In this document: piece by piece, positions 16,549-24,662 of the stretch | How the letters are laid out: every line of letters starts with the position of its first letter | Numbering within the stretch: position 1 is the first letter of the stretch | Assembly: GCA_964490275.1 (NCBI GenBank) | Contig: CAZBBL010000002.1 | Span: 1 to 36,129, forward strand | DNA length: 36,129 nt | Reading direction: 5' to 3' | From: JAGBWK01 sp964490275 | GTDB taxonomy: Bacteria > Bacteroidota > Bacteroidia > Bacteroidales > Muribaculaceae | Program-made: the position numbers and the translations under genes | The notes under the pieces: generated by a model | What the model was told of the DNA's origin: nothing | Seen by the model: the letters and a program-made list of their open reading frames with translations, nothing else | The model's database searches: none

Positions 16549-16582
16549 GCTTGGTCAACCAAGCAAAGTTTCGTAACTTTGC
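16549..16582. repeat. Two abutting perfect inverted repeats over the exopolysaccharide promoter
   Basis: GCTTGGT-CA-ACCAAGC (16549-16564) covers the -33 element and GCAAAGT-TTCGTA-ACTTTGC (16563-16582) covers the -7 element. Each has 7-bp perfect arms and they share the GC at 16563-16564. Both lie upstream of the expected transcription start, so they would act as DNA, most simply as operator sites. Confidence 0.8.
16551..16581 (+). promoter_or_regulatory. Exopolysaccharide operon promoter
   Basis: TTG (16551-16553), a 20-nt spacer, then TAACTTTG (16574-16581) match the Bacteroidetes consensus. The next gene starts at 16715, leaving a leader of about 125 nt. Confidence 0.75.
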
Positions 16583-16714
16583 ACCGCTCAATTCCATCCA
16601 TAAAAGAGCGCTTGTTTTTAAACTAAAAATTAATCGGTTAAAGAATAATAATAAAGCAATCGCTACGTTATACTATATAGTCATTTAACCACAACTAATA
16701 TTAATCAACTATAT

Positions 16715-17518
16715 ATGCTTATAAAAAAGCACATTAAATGGTCGGTCATCGGCTGCGCATTAGTTTTGTCGTCGTGCGGTGCGCCGAAGGATATACTTTA
16801 TTTCCAAGACATCACCGCTGATGGTGATATCATGATTGCAGAAAATAAACCAATCGTAGCTCGACCCAACGACGAGCTTTTAATCGTAGTAAATTCAGAG
16901 GACCCTCAGACAACCTCGATGTTTAACCTCCCGATACTTTCTACGCAAGCCGGACGTGGTGACCAGATTTCAAACTACTCTCAGCATGTGTCGAGCTATA
17001 CCGTCAACTCTGATGGCAATATCGATTTCCCGATTATCGGCACGATACATATCGGTGGGCTGACACGCTCTGAAATCAGCGAAAAAATAAAACAAGAATT
17101 ATTGACTCGCCAATTGCTGAAATCGCCCGTTGTGACTGTCGATTTCCGCAATGCCTACTTCTCGGTGTCGGGTGAGGTCAACGCCCCCGGTCGCTATCTG
17201 ATTGACCGCGACCAACTCACCGTTATTGACGCCTTGGCCAAAGCCAGCGACCTCTCGATTTATGGCGACCGTGCCACGGTGAAGGTGATACGCACCGAAA
17301 ACGGCAAGCAAAAAGCTTATATGCTCGATTTGACCAGCGCCGAGCAACTCGCTTCCTCGCCGGCTTATTATATTCAACAAAGCGATGTAATCTACGTGTC
17401 GCCCAACAAGACACGTGCTCGTCAGTCGACAGTTAACGGTAACAATCTTATCTCATACTCATTTTGGCTTTCACTCGCATCGGTGTTGACGTCGATGGCA
17501 GTGCTCATATTTAAATGA
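16715..17518 (+). CDS. wza: Polysaccharide export outer-membrane lipoprotein (Wza-like)
   Basis: Predicted outer-membrane export channel subunit. The 267-residue protein has a lipoprotein signal (ALVLSSC, Cys21) followed by GAPKDILYFQD, typical of Bacteroidetes Wza homologues. The poly_export domain (about 45-150) carries VARPNDELLIVV and YTVNSDGNIDFPIIGTIHIGGLTRSEI, and a SLBB-like segment follows (FSVSGEVNAPGRYLID). It ends in a hydrophobic helix (SYSFWLSLASVLTSMAVLIF), the probable outer-membrane pore helix. First gene of the operon; its TGA overlaps the next ATG by 4 bp (ATGA), which implies coupled translation. Confidence 0.93.
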   Translation: MLIKKHIKWSVIGCALVLSSCGAPKDILYFQDITADGDIMIAENKPIVARPNDELLIVVNSEDPQTTSMFNLPILSTQAGRGDQISNYSQHVSSYTVNSDGNIDFPIIGTIHIGGLTRSEISEKIKQELLTRQLLKSPVVTVDFRNAYFSVSGEVNAPGRYLIDRDQLTVIDALAKASDLSIYGDRATVKVIRTENGKQKAYMLDLTSAEQLASSPAYYIQQSDVIYVSPNKTRARQSTVNGNNLISYSFWLSLASVLTSMAVLIFK

Positions 17519-19983
17519 TACATAATCAGATTCCCACTATGCTCTCTAACCACTCTAATATCGAACAGCATAAGCGCATGCTTTCATTTTCAGATCTCAT
17601 ACAGATCTGTCTGCAACATTGGAAATGGTTTGCAATCTCTTTTGTCGTCATCATGTCGTTGACGGTCTACAAACTTATTAAAACCGAACCGATGTTTGTC
17701 CGCAATGCGACAATCTTGGTTAAGGAAGATAAAGGCTCGATAGCCGGTTCGCTCTCTGATGCTTTCGGCGATTTCGGCGGTATGTCGACAGCCTCCGACG
17801 TCAACAACGAATTGGAAGCTATTCAGTCGCCTGCCATAATGCTTGAGGTAATCAAAAACCTCAACCTCTCTACCCAATATGTCAATACTACAAAGCTGCG
17901 CCCCAGAACGCTTTACGGGAAAAATCAACCGTTTATCATCTCGTTCCCTTCGCTCGAAGGCAACGAAACAACCAACGTAGAGATTGAGGGTAAGCTTTCG
18001 GCTAACGGCGTTTATACCATCAACAAAATCGTTCGCCATATTGGCAAAGAAGAGGTAGAGTCGGATGAGCCAATCAAGCTCAACGTCATGCGCTCAGATT
18101 CGGCCAATACAATTGTGGGAATCGTAAAAGTGGCTCCCAACCCCGGTTATGCGGGCAAGATTTCTGATTATAAAGAAACTCAAGAAATTGATATCTCTTG
18201 GATGCCGGCTTCATGGATGGTTGACGGCCTTTGCGCTACAATGACGGCCTCAATCCCCAACCGTAAAGCTGCCGTCATCAATCTTTCTTATCCCGACGTA
18301 TCCATTCAGCGTGCCACCGATATCCTCAACGAGGTAATCAGTGTCTACAACCAACGCTGGATTGAAGATAAAAACCAATTGACCAACGCTACTCGCGAAT
18401 TTGTCGACGAGCGTCTGAAAATCATCGAACAAGAGCTCGCCGACGTCGACAGCGACATCTCAAGCTATAAATCGGCCAACCAAGTGCCCGACGTTGAGGA
18501 GATGTTTAAGTATGAGATGAAAAAACTCTCTGAGGCCGACCAGAAAATTCTCGACGTAGAGAGCAAAGTCTCTGTAGCTCAAAACGTGTTGGCCTTCATC
18601 AACAACCCCTCTAAGAATGAGCAATTGATACCTTCGCTCTCAGCCGTCACCGACGACCGTGGCCTCGAGCAAGATATTCAAGCCTACAATACTTTGATGA
18701 TGGACCGCAATCGCCTCACGTCGTCAACCACTGTCAACAACCCCTTGGTTAAAGACTACGACTCGCGTTTGGCTGCGATGCGCACATCTATCGCACAATC
18801 GGTCGAAAACCAAATCTCGGCTCTGAAAACTACGCTCGGCGTGCTCAACCGCGACCGTGCTACCACCTCGGCCAAGATTTCGCAAAGCCCCAATCAAGCC
18901 AACGACCTGTTGGCCGTAGAGCGTCAGCAAAAAGTAAAAGAGTCGCTCTATCTGTTCTTGCTTGAACGTCGCGAAGAAAACGACCTGTCGAAAGCGTTTA
19001 CCGCCTACAATATCCGCCTGCTTACACCACCTATGGGCCCCGGCGCTCCTATCGGTCCCAAGGCGATGAAAAATATCATGATTGGCTTGGTATTGTCGCT
19101 CCTGATTCCCGCAATCCTCGTATTCATATCCTATAATCTGTCGACCTCAGTCAAGACCCGCGAAGAAATCGAAGCACAAGTGAAAGCTCCGTTTGCGGGC
19201 GAGATACCGCTGGCAGGCAAGCGCCCGAGCTTGCTCAAACGCTTGAAACGCCGATTGGGCAAGGTCGAAGAAGATGCTCTCAGCTCTATCGTCGTAGAGC
19301 AGGGCAATGGCAACCCCGTCAACGAGGCGTTCCGTATCGTGCGCTCCAACTTGGATATGATGAACTCGCGTCTGCACATCACCGAAGGCACCGCTACCGT
19401 GATGATGGTGACATCGGCCATACCCTCGTCGGGTAAAACCTTCATGTCGCTCAACCTCGGTGTGGCTTATTCGCTCAAGAAAAAACGCGTGCTCGTTGTC
19501 GACTCCGACTTGCGCAAAGGTACACTTTCAAAGAGCCTCGGACTGTCTAATGCCGGTTTGTCGGGCGTATTGATGGACCAATGGAGCTTAGATGAAGTAA
19601 TCGTCAAAAACTTCCAAAGCTACGAAAACCTCGACATCCTTCCCTCAGGCATCGTGCCGCCCGATCCCTCAGAAATGGTCGATTCGCCTGCGTTCTCTCA
19701 ACTTATTGAGAAGCTTCGCGGACAATATGATATCGTCATCTTCGACTGTCCGCCAAGCGAAGCCGTCACCGACTCTGCCGTCATCTCGCGCAATGTCGAC
19801 CGCACTATCTTCGTCATCCGTCGCGAAAACCTCAAAAAGTCGTTCCTCCCTCAATTGCAAAAATATTACGAAACCAAGCAGTTTGGCAACCTTACGCTTG
19901 TCTTCAACGGTATTATCGCCAAGGGCATCGGTTATGGCTACGGTTATGGCTACGGCTATGGCTATGGCCAGAACAAAAAATAA
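17515..19983 (+). CDS. wzc: Chain-length regulator and bacterial tyrosine autokinase (Wzc-like)
   Basis: Inner-membrane co-polymerase that controls polysaccharide length and export through tyrosine phosphorylation. The 822-residue protein has the first membrane helix near residues 38-55 (WFAISFVVIMSLTVY) and a periplasmic Wzz domain. Coiled-coil segments follow (about 290-480), then the GNVR-type region and a second helix (IMIGLVLSLLIPAILVFI, near 530). The C-terminal kinase has Walker A SAIPSSGKT, Walker A' VLVVDSDLRK and Walker B DIVIFDCPP. The tail is GIG followed by six Gly-Tyr pairs, the autophosphorylation cluster, encoded by a hexanucleotide repeat. The start overlaps the wza stop; an internal ATG at 17539 is a less likely start. 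Confidence 0.94.
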   Translation: MIHNQIPTMLSNHSNIEQHKRMLSFSDLIQICLQHWKWFAISFVVIMSLTVYKLIKTEPMFVRNATILVKEDKGSIAGSLSDAFGDFGGMSTASDVNNELEAIQSPAIMLEVIKNLNLSTQYVNTTKLRPRTLYGKNQPFIISFPSLEGNETTNVEIEGKLSANGVYTINKIVRHIGKEEVESDEPIKLNVMRSDSANTIVGIVKVAPNPGYAGKISDYKETQEIDISWMPASWMVDGLCATMTASIPNRKAAVINLSYPDVSIQRATDILNEVISVYNQRWIEDKNQLTNATREFVDERLKIIEQELADVDSDISSYKSANQVPDVEEMFKYEMKKLSEADQKILDVESKVSVAQNVLAFINNPSKNEQLIPSLSAVTDDRGLEQDIQAYNTLMMDRNRLTSSTTVNNPLVKDYDSRLAAMRTSIAQSVENQISALKTTLGVLNRDRATTSAKISQSPNQANDLLAVERQQKVKESLYLFLLERREENDLSKAFTAYNIRLLTPPMGPGAPIGPKAMKNIMIGLVLSLLIPAILVFISYNLSTSVKTREEIEAQVKAPFAGEIPLAGKRPSLLKRLKRRLGKVEEDALSSIVVEQGNGNPVNEAFRIVRSNLDMMNSRLHITEGTATVMMVTSAIPSSGKTFMSLNLGVAYSLKKKRVLVVDSDLRKGTLSKSLGLSNAGLSGVLMDQWSLDEVIVKNFQSYENLDILPSGIVPPDPSEMVDSPAFSQLIEKLRGQYDIVIFDCPPSEAVTDSAVISRNVDRTIFVIRRENLKKSFLPQLQKYYETKQFGNLTLVFNGIIAKGIGYGYGYGYGYGYGQNKK
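19930..19968 (+). repeat. In-frame hexanucleotide repeat encoding the tyrosine tail of wzc
   Basis: Six units of GGYTAY (ggttat, ggctac, ggttat, ggctac, ggctat, ggctat) plus a final GGC. Gain or loss of a unit would change the number of tail tyrosines without a frameshift. Confidence 0.8.
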
Positions 19984-19999
19984 TCGGCGACGCTGTCGC

Positions 20000-20022
20000 A
20001 TCTGCGCTGCCGAAGCGCAGAT
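20000..20022 (+). terminator. Terminator-like hairpin between wzc and the flippase gene
   Basis: A perfect 9-bp GC-rich stem (20000-20008 with 20014-20022) with a 5-nt loop follows the wzc stop by 17 nt and is followed by ATTTTATCC. As the next gene is on the same strand 43 nt later, it probably acts as a partial terminator or as an RNA-stabilising 3' end. Confidence 0.6.
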
Positions 20023-20065
20023 ATTTTATCCAAACTAACTAACAAACACGCAGAGCAAATAATAA

Positions 20066-21616
20066 ATGTCGAGAACTACAAAAGGACTGAAAAACTCAAA
20101 AGTTGCGATGGCATTCTACGTCATTGATATGCTTCTCGGATTCTTCTCGAGAAAAGCATTTATCGATTACGTCGGAGCCGAGGTGCTGGGGTTGAACACC
20201 ACGGCAACCAACTTATTGCAGTTTCTCAACCTTGCCGAGCTCGGCATCAGTTCGGCGGTAGCGTTCACGCTCTATGGCCCGTTGTCGCGCAAAGCCCACG
20301 ACGAGGTCAAAGAGATAATACAAGTGCAAGGGTGGCTCTATCGTCGTGTAGCCATGATAGTGATTATCGGAGCAGCCTTGTTGATGTGTTTCTTCCCGCT
20401 GATTTTCGCTAAGAGCGATTTGCCGTTGTGGTATTCGTATGCATCGTTCGGCGTGTTGCTCTACACCTCGCTGTTGACCTATTTCTTCAACTATCGTCAG
20501 ATAGCATTGACGGCTTCGCAGCTCGACTATAAAGTGTCGTTGAACTATAAGTCGGTGATGGTGGTGAAGAGCTTGGTGCAGATTCTCGCAATCACATATC
20601 TCGAAAACGGATATGAATGGTGGCTTATCATCCAAGTAGTGTTTGGCACATTGGCCACGCTCAATCTCAATCGCTGCATCAATCGCGAGTTTCCCTATCT
20701 GCGAAATCTCTCGACCAATATCTCAAAAGATTTGCGTCGCAAACATTCGATTATCATCACCAAAATCAAGCAGCTCTTCGTCCACCGCTTTGCTTGCTTC
20801 ATACTCAACCAGACATCGCCGCTGATTATCTATGGCTACGCTTCGCTTACGGCTGTAGCTATGTATGGCAACTATATGCTCATCGTGTTGGGCATTTCGT
20901 CGATGCTTCAGGCGGTGTTCAACGGCGTCTCGGCCGGCGTTGGCGACTTGATTGCCTCTGGCGACCGCAATCGCATTTGGGCAGTGTTTAAAGAACTGTT
21001 TACATCGCGCTTCTTGATTTGCACCACCGGCTGCTTCTGCTTGTTCCAACTCAGCAACTCGTTTATCTCGCTGTGGGTCGGCTCAGATATGTTGCTGCCT
21101 CGTGCTACCGTTTTGGTCATCGTCGCATTGGCTTATATCTCGGTATTCCGCACCGTCGTCGATAACTTCATCTTCGGTTTCGGCATTTTCGCCGATATTT
21201 GGGCGCCGATTGCCGAGTCAATTCTCAATATCTCTTTGTCAATAACCCTTGGCTACTTCTTTGGCATCACCGGCATTTTGTCGGGCGTATTGATTAGTCA
21301 ACTCCTGATAGTCGTGATTTGGAAACCGATTTATCTGTTCACTCGTGGCTTGAAGCGCCCCTTGCGACAGTATGTCGGTTTGTATCTGCTCCATATCGCT
21401 ATCTTCGCCGTCTCGGCTTTGACGGTGGCATTTGTAATGCCGATGATAGAGATGGAGCCGACCAATCTGCTCCGCTGGGCCTTCAACGCTCTGCTCACCT
21501 TCGTTATGTTTGTCGCCATCGAGAGCATATTGCTTTGGATTTTCGTGCCGTCGATGCGAGCCTTCGTAAGCCGTATAAGCTCTTTAATTCACCCTCTTAA
21601 ACGCGTGTTGGGATGA
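20066..21616 (+). CDS. wzx: Polysaccharide flippase (Wzx-like)
   Basis: Predicted inner-membrane flippase that turns undecaprenyl-PP-linked repeat units to the periplasmic face. The 516-residue protein has about 12 to 14 hydrophobic segments (for example VAMIVIIGAALLMCFFPLIF and ITGILSGVLISQLLIVVIW). Its N-terminal half, with FSRKAFIDYVGAEVLGLNTT and LGISSAVAFTLYGPLSRK, is typical of O-antigen/capsule flippases of Bacteroidetes. The ATG at 20066 follows the hairpin after wzc. The TGA overlaps the next gene by 4 bp. Base composition resembles the neighbouring housekeeping genes rather than the very AT-rich flippases often seen in transferred capsule loci. Confidence 0.9.
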   Translation: MSRTTKGLKNSKVAMAFYVIDMLLGFFSRKAFIDYVGAEVLGLNTTATNLLQFLNLAELGISSAVAFTLYGPLSRKAHDEVKEIIQVQGWLYRRVAMIVIIGAALLMCFFPLIFAKSDLPLWYSYASFGVLLYTSLLTYFFNYRQIALTASQLDYKVSLNYKSVMVVKSLVQILAITYLENGYEWWLIIQVVFGTLATLNLNRCINREFPYLRNLSTNISKDLRRKHSIIITKIKQLFVHRFACFILNQTSPLIIYGYASLTAVAMYGNYMLIVLGISSMLQAVFNGVSAGVGDLIASGDRNRIWAVFKELFTSRFLICTTGCFCLFQLSNSFISLWVGSDMLLPRATVLVIVALAYISVFRTVVDNFIFGFGIFADIWAPIAESILNISLSITLGYFFGITGILSGVLISQLLIVVIWKPIYLFTRGLKRPLRQYVGLYLLHIAIFAVSALTVAFVMPMIEMEPTNLLRWAFNALLTFVMFVAIESILLWIFVPSMRAFVSRISSLIHPLKRVLG

Positions 21617-22770
21617 TTACGGCGTCGGCTATATATATTCAGAGCTTGCCTACCTATTGGGCATTGAAGATGATACTGTTGGCAGTGCTCATCTTTTGTG
21701 GTTATGGCATATCTTACCGAAACAAAGACAACAACTATTTTTGGTATTACGGCGCTGTCGTCATACTCTTTTATGCCCTTATTGAGGGCTTGCGATTTGA
21801 ACGCGGAACCGACTATCATCAATACTATTCAGAGCTAATCGGACAGCTCAACGGCGATATGAATCGCGAGCTGCTTTATCAGCTTGTGGTTGACATTGTC
21901 CATTGGCTAAAGATACCGTTCTGGGCTGTATTTGTTTGCTATAGCGGTCTGATTATCTCTTCGGTGTTGAGTGTTGTGCGCCATTTTCCGCGCTATGCGA
22001 TAGTGGCATTGCCTGTATTCTTCTTGCTTACCGACTATCCCGCCGAGAACCTTATACGCCAATTCTTCGCCATACCGTTTATCTTGTTTGCTCTGTCGGC
22101 TTACCTCGACGGCAAAATAGTGAAAACCTTTATTTTGCTTGCCGTAGTGCCGTTTATCCACCTCTCCGGATTGTTTGGCATAGGCATCTTTGTGGCGCTA
22201 ATGTTTTTCAATCCGACAAAATTTGTGCGTACACCTTGGATTCTTGTCGCCGCCTATCTCTTGTTGTGTGTCGTTTGGGACGCATCTTATCTCGAAGGCG
22301 TATCCGACTCGTTGTCTGATACCTCGATAGATGGCGGTGAGTCGAAATATCAAGGCTACATCGACAATTCCGACCGTTGGTTTACCGATGAAGGTAGCCT
22401 TAGCGACGGCACGACCGAGGCTTCAACGTTTGGCAAATTAATGACTTATGCTTTCAATTCATTCTTGATATTCTTCGGATTTTATGCCACAAAAGAAGAC
22501 GACCGATTCCGCATACCATATTGGTTTACATTCTTGGCAATCATGGTGTTTGCTATCGCCCAGCAGATTGAACTCTATCGCCGTTTCGGTTGGTGGATCT
22601 ACACCTTGCTGCCCATCATTGTAGGCTATGTGACAATTGGCGCTAAAATGCGATTGATTTATCGTTTGGCTTTTTTCGCAATATTGTCGTATGTCTATCT
22701 CTATCAGTTGATCGTATCGTTTGGCACTATGCCTGCCGATGGATGCGCCTTCGTTTGGGACATTATCTAA
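21613..22770 (+). CDS. wzy: EpsG-family membrane protein, probable polysaccharide polymerase (Wzy-like)
   Basis: A 385-residue polytopic protein with about ten hydrophobic segments. The segment GLRFERGTDYHQYYSEL carries the R-x-G-x-D-x(3)-Y pattern common in EpsG/Wzy-type polymerases, between the second and third helices. A long hydrophilic loop (about 230-285, rich in Ser/Asp/Gly) precedes the last three helices. Position right after the flippase and the ATGA overlap support a polymerase role, but Wzy proteins share little sequence, so function rests partly on context. The linkage it forms cannot be predicted. Confidence 0.8.
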   Translation: MITASAIYIQSLPTYWALKMILLAVLIFCGYGISYRNKDNNYFWYYGAVVILFYALIEGLRFERGTDYHQYYSELIGQLNGDMNRELLYQLVVDIVHWLKIPFWAVFVCYSGLIISSVLSVVRHFPRYAIVALPVFFLLTDYPAENLIRQFFAIPFILFALSAYLDGKIVKTFILLAVVPFIHLSGLFGIGIFVALMFFNPTKFVRTPWILVAAYLLLCVVWDASYLEGVSDSLSDTSIDGGESKYQGYIDNSDRWFTDEGSLSDGTTEASTFGKLMTYAFNSFLIFFGFYATKEDDRFRIPYWFTFLAIMVFAIAQQIELYRRFGWWIYTLLPIIVGYVTIGAKMRLIYRLAFFAILSYVYLYQLIVSFGTMPADGCAFVWDII

Positions 22771-22793
22771 GCTGCTACTATACCTAACCCTAT

Positions 22794-23519
22794 ATGAATA
22801 TATTCAAACGCATATTATCTAAATTTCGCACTCCATACCAATATCGTAGCAGCGACTGCTATGTGGATTGGTTGCGACGTCAAGGTGTGAAAATCGGAGA
22901 TAGATGCTTGTTGGTAAAACCTCGTTTGGTGCAGATTGATACCAGTATCCCCGATTTGCTCGAAATCGGCAACGACGTTCATCTCAATGCCGGTTTGACT
23001 ATCATGACTCACGATTGGGCCGGCTTTGTTTTCCTCGAAAAATACAACGACTATGTGCCCTCCCACGCGCCTGTCAAAATTGGCAACAACGTGTGGTTTG
23101 GTCGCAATTGCACTGTTTTGAAGGGTGTCACCATCGGCGACAACGTCATCATAGGCGCTTGCTCGGTTGTGACTAAATCTATCCCGGCCAATACAGTAGC
23201 TGTCGGCTCGCCGGCCAAGGTGGTATGCACCCTCGAAGAATACTATAAAAAGCGTAAACAACAATCGGTGCAAGAGTCAATCGACTTTGCTCTCGAAATA
23301 TACCGTCGCGGCCGCAAACCGGTTGTAGCCGACTTCTACGACGACTATCCTGCATTTGTCGACGGCCACAATTATCAAGACTACCCCTATAACTATCATC
23401 GCCAATTCTCCGACTCTCAGTTTGAACAATGGAAACTCCATTCAAAAGCTCCGTTCGACGGGTTTGAAGCCTTTATGAAAGAGGTTGACCGCCAACGTGG
23501 CCTTAAAGCCGGTGAATAA
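22794..23519 (+). CDS. Hexapeptide-repeat acyltransferase (probable O-acetyltransferase)
   Basis: Left-handed beta-helix acyltransferase, probably acetylating a sugar of the repeat unit. In the 241-residue protein, residues about 55-150 hold the hexapeptide turns (LEIGNDVHLNAG, PVKIGNNVWFGRNCTVLKGVTIGDNVIIGACSVVT split over several coils). The cap IPANTVAVGSPAKVV follows, and the catalytic His is probably in MTHDW. After the cap comes an extra region of roughly 80 residues (160-241) rich in Tyr, Phe, Lys and Glu and without obvious domain signature; it may be specific to polysaccharide-locus members. ATG start at 22794, 23 bp behind the polymerase gene. Confidence 0.88.
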   Translation: MNIFKRILSKFRTPYQYRSSDCYVDWLRRQGVKIGDRCLLVKPRLVQIDTSIPDLLEIGNDVHLNAGLTIMTHDWAGFVFLEKYNDYVPSHAPVKIGNNVWFGRNCTVLKGVTIGDNVIIGACSVVTKSIPANTVAVGSPAKVVCTLEEYYKKRKQQSVQESIDFALEIYRRGRKPVVADFYDDYPAFVDGHNYQDYPYNYHRQFSDSQFEQWKLHSKAPFDGFEAFMKEVDRQRGLKAGE

Positions 23520-23540
23520 ACATATTTTTTGCACTCACTT

Positions 23541-24638
23541 ATGAAGATTGTACAGTTTATATCCTCATTAGGCTCGGGTGGCGCCGAACGTTTCGTCGTC
23601 AGCCTCAGTAACGAATTGATTTCTATGGGCCATGAAGTTGCCATCGTCACGATGGCTCGCGAAGGCAATGAGCCTCATTTGTTCTACAAACGCTTCCTCA
23701 GCCCTAAATGTAAGCTCTACAATTTAGGTTCGGCTCATGGCAACAAACTGCGTATGTTGACTACGGTCACCAACTTTATAAAACGTCTGCATCCCGATGT
23801 AGTCCACACCAATTGGGGCGTGCCTTATATGGGCATCCTGCCGATGTTTACCCTCGGCAAGATACCTTATGTGCAGACGATGCACAGCCTTGCTGATAAG
23901 CTAATCGGTTCGCGCCTCGATTTCAAAATCAACAATCATTTTTATAAGCGCCGCCGCCTTCATCCGGTGGCTATCTCTGAGATATGCCGACAGTCGTTCC
24001 AAAAACTTTATGGCATGGATGTCGCTGCCGTTATCGACAACGGAGCTGCTGCTGTTGAGCCTTCGTCGGAACACGACGACGTGAGAGCCGAAGTGGCGAG
24101 CTATCGTCGCTCGGCCGATACTAAAGTGTTTGTCCATCCGGCTCGCTTTCATCTACTGAAAAACCAACGTCGTTTAATCGAAGCTTTCAACCTGCTCGAC
24201 AGCCGTGGCGTCGACTTCACTTTGTTGCTTATGGGACGTGGCTACGACTGCGAAGAGGGTCGTGCGCTCCAAGCTTTGGCTTGCGACAAGATAAAATTTC
24301 TTGGTGAAAAAGCCAATGTCGGCGACTATCTGCTATGTGCCGACGCTTTCTGCTTAAGCTCCGACTACGAGGGCTTGCCAATCTCACTGTTGGAAGCTTT
24401 ATCGGCCGGCGTTACTCCGATTTGCACTGCTGTTGGCGGTGTCGCCGACGTCATCACCGACGGCGACAACGGCTATCTTGCCACGACACTGTCTGCCGAA
24501 GCCTATGCCGACACTGTCGGTCGATTCATCGCTAACCCCTTGCCGGCCGACCGTCTAAAGAAATTCTATTACGACAACTACTCGATGCGTAAGTGTGCCG
24601 AGCAATATGTCGCCTTATATAAATCATTATCACAGTAA
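23541..24638 (+). CDS. GT4 family glycosyltransferase, copy 1
   Basis: Retaining GT-B glycosyltransferase predicted to add a sugar to the lipid-linked repeat unit at the cytoplasmic membrane face. The 365-residue protein starts KIVQFISSLGSGGAERFVV, a typical GT4 N-terminus. The donor-site signature is DYEGLPISLLEALSAG, with the EX7E pair. An in-frame TTG at 23529 exists, but the ATG at 23541 gives the standard family start. The protein is clearly paralogous to the next gene: shared stretches include VAISEICRQSF versus VAISDICRQSY, VGDYLLCADAFCL versus VGDYLLCSDAFCL, and GLPISLLEALS in both. Donor and acceptor sugars are unknown. Confidence 0.92.
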   Translation: MKIVQFISSLGSGGAERFVVSLSNELISMGHEVAIVTMAREGNEPHLFYKRFLSPKCKLYNLGSAHGNKLRMLTTVTNFIKRLHPDVVHTNWGVPYMGILPMFTLGKIPYVQTMHSLADKLIGSRLDFKINNHFYKRRRLHPVAISEICRQSFQKLYGMDVAAVIDNGAAAVEPSSEHDDVRAEVASYRRSADTKVFVHPARFHLLKNQRRLIEAFNLLDSRGVDFTLLLMGRGYDCEEGRALQALACDKIKFLGEKANVGDYLLCADAFCLSSDYEGLPISLLEALSAGVTPICTAVGGVADVITDGDNGYLATTLSAEAYADTVGRFIANPLPADRLKKFYYDNYSMRKCAEQYVALYKSLSQ

Positions 24639-24662
24639 TCAATCCTTTATCTTTTCGTCGCA

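Larger units (their letters stand above)
16341..16714. other. Intergenic region between sodB and the exopolysaccharide operon
   Basis: About 374 bp without a gene. It contains the exopolysaccharide promoter (16551-16581) with two perfect inverted repeats, followed by a roughly 125-nt AT-rich leader before the ATG at 16715. No leader ORF of convincing length and no strong RNA hairpin was recognised in the leader. The sodB-proximal half shows no clear promoter motif. Confidence 0.55.

Noticed and set aside
16549..16582. Invertible (phase-variable) capsule promoter
   Set aside because: The inverted repeats are short, abut each other and cover the promoter core instead of flanking it, and no invertase gene is near.
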